Source: an uncultured Candidatus Saccharibacteria bacterium
Lineage (GTDB): Bacteria > Patescibacteriota > Saccharimonadia > Saccharimonadales > Saccharimonadaceae
Direction of reading: 5' to 3'
DNA length: 64,000 nucleotides
Assembly: GCA_937898545.1 (NCBI GenBank)
Contig: CALEJV010000005.1
Span: 199,447 to 263,446, forward strand
A model generated the notes under the pieces. The model was not told where the DNA came from. It ran no database searches and saw only the letters and a program-made list of their open reading frames with translations. A program made the translations under genes and the position numbers. Positions 59,667-64,000 of the stretch are shown piece by piece. Numbering within the stretch: the first letter of the stretch is position 1; each line of letters opens with the position of its first letter.

Positions 59667-60131
59667 TTACTCAGCCTCTTCCAACTGGATGATCACATGG
59701 CGCTCGCGGCCTTCGCCTTCGGAGACGGTCGTAATGCCAGCTGCGTCGGCAGCGACTTGGTGAACGATGCGCCGATCGGCTGGGTTGAGGTGAGCGGTGT
59801 AGGATTCGCCAGTTGCACGCACGCGCTCGATCCAGCCGCGGGCTTTGTCGGCAATCTTTTCCTCGTGCTGTTTTTTATAGTCCGCAATATCAACACTCAC
59901 CCGCACTACCGCGGCATTTTGCGCCCGCAGTGCCGACGAGACGATATATTGCAGTGCCCGCAGTGTCTCTGCCCCGCGGCCAATTAAGATGCTATTTATA
60001 TCCGACGACTCCACCCGAAGTGTCATTACCTCGCCATCATCATCACCCGATACCGCAATATTTTCGCCAAAAAACGAGATGATGTTCTGGAGATATTCTC
60101 GGGCAAATGTTACTGATTGGTATCGATCCAT
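59667..60131 (-). CDS. jag: Jag/SpoIIIJ-associated RNA-binding protein
   Basis: A 154-residue protein with a KH domain (about 35-80; ILIGRGAETLRALQYIV, a GxxG variant) and an R3H domain (LNPADRRIVHQVAAD, about 112-130). The N-terminal Jag_N domain common in Firmicutes is absent or very short. Jag (also called KhpB/EloR) binds RNA and links envelope growth to translation; it is nearly always next to yidC, as here (17 bases). AGGAGG precedes the ATG. Confidence 0.93.
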   Translation of the reverse strand: MDRYQSVTFAREYLQNIISFFGENIAVSGDDDGEVMTLRVESSDINSILIGRGAETLRALQYIVSSALRAQNAAVVRVSVDIADYKKQHEEKIADKARGWIERVRATGESYTAHLNPADRRIVHQVAADAAGITTVSEGEGRERHVIIQLEEAE

Positions 60132-60148
60132 CGGGTTCTCCTCCTCTG

Positions 60149-61069
60149 TTATTCTTTGGCTTTGATGCGTGTGATGTTGGCTTCTGTGGCCGCTTTGGCG
60201 CGCTTCTTTGTCGATTTCTTCTTGGCGGGTGGTGTAATATCTACTTCATCAGCAATTGTTTCAAGCTCTTGCTTGTCTTTGCGGAGGAGATACGACTGCT
60301 GCGCCACCGCTACGAGATTAGACGCTGTGTAGTAGAGCGCCAACGCCCCCGGCAGGCCCATCATGATCATAAACATCATCACTGGCATGAATTTCGCCAT
60401 ATTGCGCATCATTGCCGCGTTCATCTCAGAGGGGTCAGCTTCTTTGCCAGCGGCTGTCTCCTTCATGATGTCGCGGAAGCGCTTGGTGCTCTTGCCAGTT
60501 GGCATAGTCTGCTTGGTCATTACATACTGTGTGAGAGCTGAGATAATTGCGAGGGCGAGGAGCGGCCAGACAATACCATCCTTGCCAAGCGCTACCTTGG
60601 TGAGGTCGATAAAGCCGAGCATGGTGTGGTTGAATTGCTCAGGGTGGTTGATGATGGTCTTGATGGCATCGATATTCTTGAGTGGCTCGTAGATGTAGCG
60701 CGCCACTTGGTCGCGGTGGAGCGAGATGATCATGATTACCTGGTAGAGGCCGATAAAGATCGGAATCTGAATAAAGAGCAGTAGAATTGAGCGAAATGGC
60801 TTGATACCGTATTTTTTATACAGCTCCATCTGCTGCATCGCTTCTACTTGACGGTTGCCATTAGCCGCTTTTTTGATCTTGGCGAGCTCAGGCTGCATCT
60901 TGCGCATCTGTTTGCCCTGGTGGAGCTGCCGCTTGAGTAGTGGGTAGAGCAAGAAGCGGATGATGACCGTGAAGAGAATCACCGCCACACCAAAATCACC
61001 ACCAGGGATAATACTATAGATGAGCAAAAGTGCGTTAAAAATGGGCTGTAAAATTATTGTCTCAAACAT
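60149..61069 (-). CDS. yidC: Membrane protein insertase YidC/OxaA
   Basis: About 306 residues, the short YidC without the large periplasmic domain, as in Gram-positives. Five membrane helices; conserved first cytoplasmic loop with QGKQMRKMQPELAKIKKA, IQIPIFIGLYQVI, and the last helices GLPGALALYYTASNLVAVAQQ. The C-terminal tail is Lys/Ala-rich (PPAKKKSTKKRAKAATEAN), which can contact ribosomes. The start at 61069 (MFETIILQP) follows GGAG by six bases; an upstream ATG (61111) is not conserved. Confidence 0.95.
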   Translation of the reverse strand: MFETIILQPIFNALLLIYSIIPGGDFGVAVILFTVIIRFLLYPLLKRQLHQGKQMRKMQPELAKIKKAANGNRQVEAMQQMELYKKYGIKPFRSILLLFIQIPIFIGLYQVIMIISLHRDQVARYIYEPLKNIDAIKTIINHPEQFNHTMLGFIDLTKVALGKDGIVWPLLALAIISALTQYVMTKQTMPTGKSTKRFRDIMKETAAGKEADPSEMNAAMMRNMAKFMPVMMFMIMMGLPGALALYYTASNLVAVAQQSYLLRKDKQELETIADEVDITPPAKKKSTKKRAKAATEANITRIKAKE

Positions 61070-61380
61070 ATTGACTCCGATTACTGCATTTATTGTATCA
61101 TAGGTGGCCACGGAAGATGAATTGTGGCAAAGTATTTTTGGAAATCAATCGTTGATATATGCGATACACTACTGCCAATACTACATATAAGAGTATTTAT
61201 AACCTTAGAAAAGAACACCCACCCAGCTTGCCTTTCATTGGTATAGAATGACAAGAAAAGAATTTTTTATAAATGTTTTGAGTTCTACCTACCACTGTTT
61301 ATAAAGAACTATTTGGCATTGATTTGACTCAAAGTACTATGAAGTAGATCGCGCAAAGAAGACTGAGAGGATATAAGATT
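61070..61380. other. Gene-free gap between rnpA and yidC
   Basis: About 310 A+T-rich bases where most bacteria have little or no gap (or the small yidD gene). I find no yidD-like frame, hairpin or RNA fold. The yidC Shine-Dalgarno is at its left edge, and a separate yidC promoter is likely here. Confidence 0.45.
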
Positions 61381-61767
61381 TTATTCTGCCTTATCTCTTT
61401 CATCACTTGGCGTTGCGTCGCCAGGGCAAATACCAGCTCGCACAAGAAGATTTTTCACCACCAGCACAAGCTCATCATGCGGCGTGGTAAGCACCTCACT
61501 TGAGGTTATAATTAGTGCAACGTCATACACCCCTGTAAAGTGCGGTACGTGCTGGCGCAGAATCTCATAGATACGGCGGCGAATGCGGTTGCGCCCCACC
61601 GCAGATTTGTGCACCTTTTTGCTCACCACCACGGCAATGCGTGGCATGCGCCGACGGCAATTAGCAACGTATTTGACGGTCAGCAAGCGCGACCGCTCGG
61701 CACTGGCATGGCGATACAAATAACGCAGCCCGCCATAGCCATGAAACCGATATCGTTGCTGTAACAT
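61381..61767 (-). CDS. rnpA: Ribonuclease P protein component
   Basis: A 128-residue basic protein. It has the RnpA signature RNRIRRRIYEILR (conserved RNR helix) at about residues 58-70 and an N-terminal YRFHGYGGLRYLYRHAS region. It assists the RNase P RNA in trimming tRNA 5' leaders. The ATG at 61767 is six bases after a TATAAT, so the message appears leaderless and separate from rpmH, although the two genes are adjacent. Confidence 0.93.
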   Translation of the reverse strand: MLQQRYRFHGYGGLRYLYRHASAERSRLLTVKYVANCRRRMPRIAVVVSKKVHKSAVGRNRIRRRIYEILRQHVPHFTGVYDVALIITSSEVLTTPHDELVLVVKNLLVRAGICPGDATPSDERDKAE

Positions 61768-61773
61768 AGCTGT

Positions 61774-61779
61774 ATTATA
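61774..61779 (-). promoter_or_regulatory. -10 box, leaderless start of rnpA
   Basis: TATAAT on the minus strand, six bases, then ATG at 61767. Confidence 0.6.
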
Positions 61780-61803
61780 GCAAATCTACTCACAGACCGA
61801 GAT

Positions 61804-61833
61804 AAAATAACCCACCAAGCAGTGGGTTATTTT
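61804..61833. terminator. Hairpin between rpmH and rnpA
   Basis: A perfect 12-base stem AAAATAACCCAC / GTGGGTTATTTT with a six-base loop, 22 bases past the rpmH stop. It would end or attenuate rpmH transcripts before the separate rnpA promoter. Confidence 0.75.
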
Positions 61834-61854
61834 CGTCATTTTGCTATCATCACA

Positions 61855-61995
61855 CTACGAGAGTGCAAGGCGAGCGCGGCCCTTGGCGCGGCGGCGCTTG
61901 AGCACATTGCGGCCTGCCTTGGTGGCAATCCGTGCCCGAAACCCGTGCGTCCGAGCACGATGACGAGTGTGTGGTTGGTGAGTTCGTTTTGGCAT
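61855..61995 (-). CDS. rpmH: 50S ribosomal protein L34
   Basis: A 46-residue very basic protein: MPKRTHQPH at the start, THGFRARIATKAGRNVL in the middle and RRRAKGRARLALS at the end, the full L34 pattern. It is divergent from dnaA, the arrangement common at bacterial origins. ATG at 61995, nine bases after the -10, without Shine-Dalgarno. Confidence 0.97.
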   Translation of the reverse strand: MPKRTHQPHTRHRARTHGFRARIATKAGRNVLKRRRAKGRARLALS

Positions 61996-62004
61996 ATCAT
62001 TGCT

Positions 62005-62033
62005 ATTATACGCGATTGCTCCAGATCTTTCAA
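62005..62033 (-). promoter_or_regulatory. rpmH promoter
   Basis: Minus strand: -35 TTGAAA (62028-62033), 17-base spacer, -10 TATAAT (62005-62010), nine bases before the ATG. Confidence 0.7.
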
Positions 62034-62097
62034 CTTTTCACTCGCTTGGTGGATTTTGTGCTCTGAGCAACCTCCGTCATAAGCATAGCCAAATTGT

Positions 62098-62222
62098 TTA
62101 TCCACATTTGTTCGCGAGTTATCCACACTTTAACAGGGGCAGTGTATTTTTGTGGAAAAACTTCACCCCTGTTGCTCTTTTCGGGTTTGCCCTGTTGTTG
62201 TATTTCTCACGGTTGTGGAAAA
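62098..62222. promoter_or_regulatory. DnaA-box cluster upstream of dnaA
   Basis: Two exact TTATCCACA boxes on the plus strand (62098-62106 and 62119-62127) and two TTTTCCACA boxes on the minus strand (62151-62159 and 62214-62222). They lie between rpmH and dnaA and would serve DnaA autoregulation or origin function. Confidence 0.85.
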
Positions 62223-62283
62223 GTCGGTTTTTTCTTATACTAAAAAGAGTCATTGTATAACAAACAAGGAGCAGCAAAAGCCA

Positions 62284-63666
62284 GTGTACCACAGCCTGTG
62301 GAAGAGTGTTTTGGGTGAGATCGAAGTGTCGATACCAAGCGGTATTTTTTCGACGTGGTTTGCCAATACCGAGATGCTCAGCAACAAAGATGGGGTGATC
62401 ACCATTGGCGTGGCGAATATCTTTGCGATTCGTCAGTTTGAGGTGCGCTATGATAGCATCGTCAAAGAAGCGCTCCAGCACAGTGGTGTAGAGGTGTCGC
62501 GCATCGCCTACGTGGTAAACAAACAGGGCAAAAAACGCACTGTGATTAGCCGCGAAACCACTGGCCAGCCAGCCGACCGCGTCGAGGAACGAGCAGCGGC
62601 GCTCATTAGCAAGCCAGCTACCTCATCACACTCTAGCTCTACCACACCAGCGACCAGCCTCAATGCGCGCTATACCTTCCAGAATTTCATTGTCGGCTCG
62701 AGCAACGACCTTGCCTACACCGCCTGCCAAGCAGTCGCACATAGCCCTGGCACCAAATATAATCCCCTCTTCATCTACGGTGGCGTCGGCCTCGGTAAAA
62801 CACACCTCATCCAAGCGGTAGGCAACGAGATCCTCGCGCGCGACCCAGGCAAGAAGGTCGCCTATCTGAGCTCGGAGACGTTTGTCAAAGAATTTATCGA
62901 GTCAATCCGCTTCAAAAAGGCTGGCTTTTCTGACCGGTACCGTAATGTTGATGTACTGATCGTCGACGATATGCAGTTCATTGCCGGGCGCGAAAAGACT
63001 CAGGAGGAGTTCTTCCATACCTTCAATGCCCTCCACCAAGCCAACAAGCAAATTATCATCGGTAGCGACAAGCCGCCGCACAGCATCCCTACCCTGACGG
63101 AGCGCTTGCGCAGCCGCTTTGAATGGGGGATGGCAATCGATATCCAGATGCCCGACTTTGAGACGCGCTGCGCGATCGTCGAGACCAAGGCAAGCTTCGC
63201 TGGCGTGACGCTCGAGCGCGACACCGTGGAATACCTTGCCAAGAACGTCAAGACAAACATCCGCGAGCTCGAGGGTGCACTTAATCAACTCCTTGCCTAT
63301 GCCGAAATGCGCGGCGTTGCCCCTGATGTGATGACAGCAGAGGGTTTGCTTGGCAATGTCCGGCGCAGTCGCCCTCAGCATCTCACCGCCAAGCAGATTA
63401 TCGACAAGACCGCCCGCCATTTCCAGATCGATAGCAAAGAAATCTGTGGTGCCAAGCGAGCTAAGCATATCGTCGTACCACGACAGATTGCCATGTACTT
63501 GCTACGTAGCGAGCTTCACATGAGCTTTCCACAAATTGCTAATGAGCTGGGCCGCAAAGACCACACCACCGCCATCCATTCAGTCGAAAAGATCGAAAAA
63601 TCCATCAAACTCGACTACCTCATCCGTGAGCAAGTCGCTGACATCCGGGACAAGCTCTATGCCTAG
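62284..63666 (+). CDS. dnaA: Chromosomal replication initiator DnaA
   Basis: About 460 residues. Domain I (1-85, LWKSVLGEIEVS... TWFANTEM), a Ser/Thr-rich linker (about 95-135), and the AAA+ domain III from YTFQNFIVG with Walker A GGVGLGKTHL, Walker B VLIVDDMQF and sensor GSDKPP. Domain IV is the DNA-binding helix-turn-helix with GRKDHTTAIHSVEKI. It melts the origin and loads helicase. I choose the GTG at 62284, behind CAAGGAG (12-base spacing), where family similarity begins; the frame is open further upstream through DnaA boxes. Confidence 0.96.
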   Translation: MYHSLWKSVLGEIEVSIPSGIFSTWFANTEMLSNKDGVITIGVANIFAIRQFEVRYDSIVKEALQHSGVEVSRIAYVVNKQGKKRTVISRETTGQPADRVEERAAALISKPATSSHSSSTTPATSLNARYTFQNFIVGSSNDLAYTACQAVAHSPGTKYNPLFIYGGVGLGKTHLIQAVGNEILARDPGKKVAYLSSETFVKEFIESIRFKKAGFSDRYRNVDVLIVDDMQFIAGREKTQEEFFHTFNALHQANKQIIIGSDKPPHSIPTLTERLRSRFEWGMAIDIQMPDFETRCAIVETKASFAGVTLERDTVEYLAKNVKTNIRELEGALNQLLAYAEMRGVAPDVMTAEGLLGNVRRSRPQHLTAKQIIDKTARHFQIDSKEICGAKRAKHIVVPRQIAMYLLRSELHMSFPQIANELGRKDHTTAIHSVEKIEKSIKLDYLIREQVADIRDKLYA

Positions 63667-63948
63667 GCCGTGTGTTTTTTTCGCGACACCTGTGGAAAAG
63701 CCGTGCACAGCTGGTCGTATAACCCATGGACAGTTCGTGGGCAGTCATCCACAACACCAAAAGCATACTATACGAAAGCTTTACCGGCTGGTGGATAACT
63801 CCTACTTCTCCCCGATTTATCCACGCAAGCGATCGCAGCGTTTTGCACAAGCAGTGAGCAGGTCGTACCTCTGTTATTCATCATGGTTTCCACAGTATCC
63901 ACAGCACCTATTACTATATCAACCGGATAAAAAGAAAGGATTGTAGAT
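63667..63948. other. oriC: Probable replication origin (dnaA-dnaN intergenic)
   Basis: Non-coding sequence after dnaA with one consensus DnaA box on the minus strand (TTTTCCACA, 63691-63699) and at least five one- or two-mismatch boxes: 63745-63753, 63790-63798 (minus), 63817-63825, 63886-63894 and 63895-63903. The last two are back to back. With the upstream cluster this fits a bipartite oriC around dnaA. A clear A/T-only unwinding tract is not obvious. Confidence 0.65.
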
Positions 63949-63951
63949 ATG
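63931..63951 (+). other. dnaN: Ribosome site and start codon of a cut-off gene, presumably dnaN
   Basis: AAAGAAAGGA (63931-63940) is followed eight bases later by ATG (63949-63951), after which the sequence turns into adapter. By gene order this should be dnaN, the sliding clamp, but no coding sequence of it is present; the assignment is positional only. Confidence 0.4.
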
Positions 63952-64000
63952 CTGTCTCTTATACACATCTCCGAGCCCACGAGACCTCTCTACATCTCGT
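63952..64000 (+). other. Illumina Nextera adapter contamination
   Basis: The 19-base Tn5 mosaic end CTGTCTCTTATACACATCT (63952-63970) is followed by the Nextera read-through bases CCGAGCCCACGAGAC (63971-63985). Next come the eight-base index CTCTCTAC, the i7 sequence known as N707 (63986-63993), and ATCTCGT, the start of the P7 primer (63994-64000). This is library construct, not genome. Its reverse translation yields the MCIRDS peptide often seen as an artefact in metagenome protein sets. Confidence 0.98.

Noticed and set aside
62152..62283. Upstream extension of dnaA from a GTG at 62152
   Set aside because: It reads through two DnaA boxes and shows no family similarity; domain I begins after 62284.
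63768..63980. 70-codon minus-strand frame starting MGSEMCIRDS
   Set aside because: Its start lies in the Nextera adapter, and the rest runs antisense through DnaA boxes; it is an artefact.

Overview
The window looks like the end of a contig from a small-genome bacterium of the Candidate Phyla Radiation, most likely Candidatus Saccharibacteria (TM7); this is inference. The supporting signs are the dnaA / rpmH-rnpA-yidC-jag origin neighbourhood, ordinary use of TGA as a stop (which argues against the UGA-recoding Gracilibacteria and Absconditabacteria), many genes without a Shine-Dalgarno site whose -10 box sits only 6-7 bases before the start codon, a competence gene (comEC), and a very large envelope-sugar locus beside few biosynthetic genes. 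The last 49 bases (63952-64000) are not genomic: they are Illumina Nextera adapter read-through, so the real sequence stops at the presumed start codon of dnaN.

Layout. 1-4.2 kb: a truncated secreted protein, tRNA-Lys with its own promoter and terminator, comEC, yebC and a small membrane protein. 4.3-9.8 kb: a compact minus-strand island of three ATP-grasp ligases (one fused to a retropepsin-like peptidase) and a DUF1704/QEGLA metallopeptidase. It looks like an amino-acid or peptide addition-and-removal system and is the most unusual part of the window. 9.9-11.8 kb: dnaJ under a perfect CIRCE operator, and radC. 11.9-17.2 kb: a YcgR/YcgQ-like permease operon with a membrane-anchored propeller-like protein, and a three-domain RNA-repair enzyme (kinase-phosphatase-ligase). 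17.4-24.5 kb: a polysaccharide deacetylase, an HD/DUF1152-like protein, an EEP-family phosphohydrolase, tRNA-Asn, a VanW/beta-lactamase-like wall enzyme and a LexA-like DNA-binding protein without a protease domain.

24.5-59.4 kb is an envelope polysaccharide locus. It has an O-antigen-ligase-like protein, a polyprenyl-phosphate sugar transferase that starts chains, glmS, galE, a complete dTDP-L-rhamnose pathway (rmlB, rmlC, rmlD, rmlA, plus a second rmlD), about ten glycosyltransferases, a Wzx-like flippase, a Wzm/Wzt ABC exporter, GtrA/GtrB-type proteins and a nine-repeat ChW surface protein with a lysozyme-like domain. sucCD sits inside this region.

59.6-63.95 kb is the replication-origin region: jag, yidC, rnpA and rpmH on the minus strand, dnaA on the plus strand, and DnaA-box clusters on both sides of dnaA. 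No CRISPR array, insertion sequence, prophage or rRNA gene was seen.
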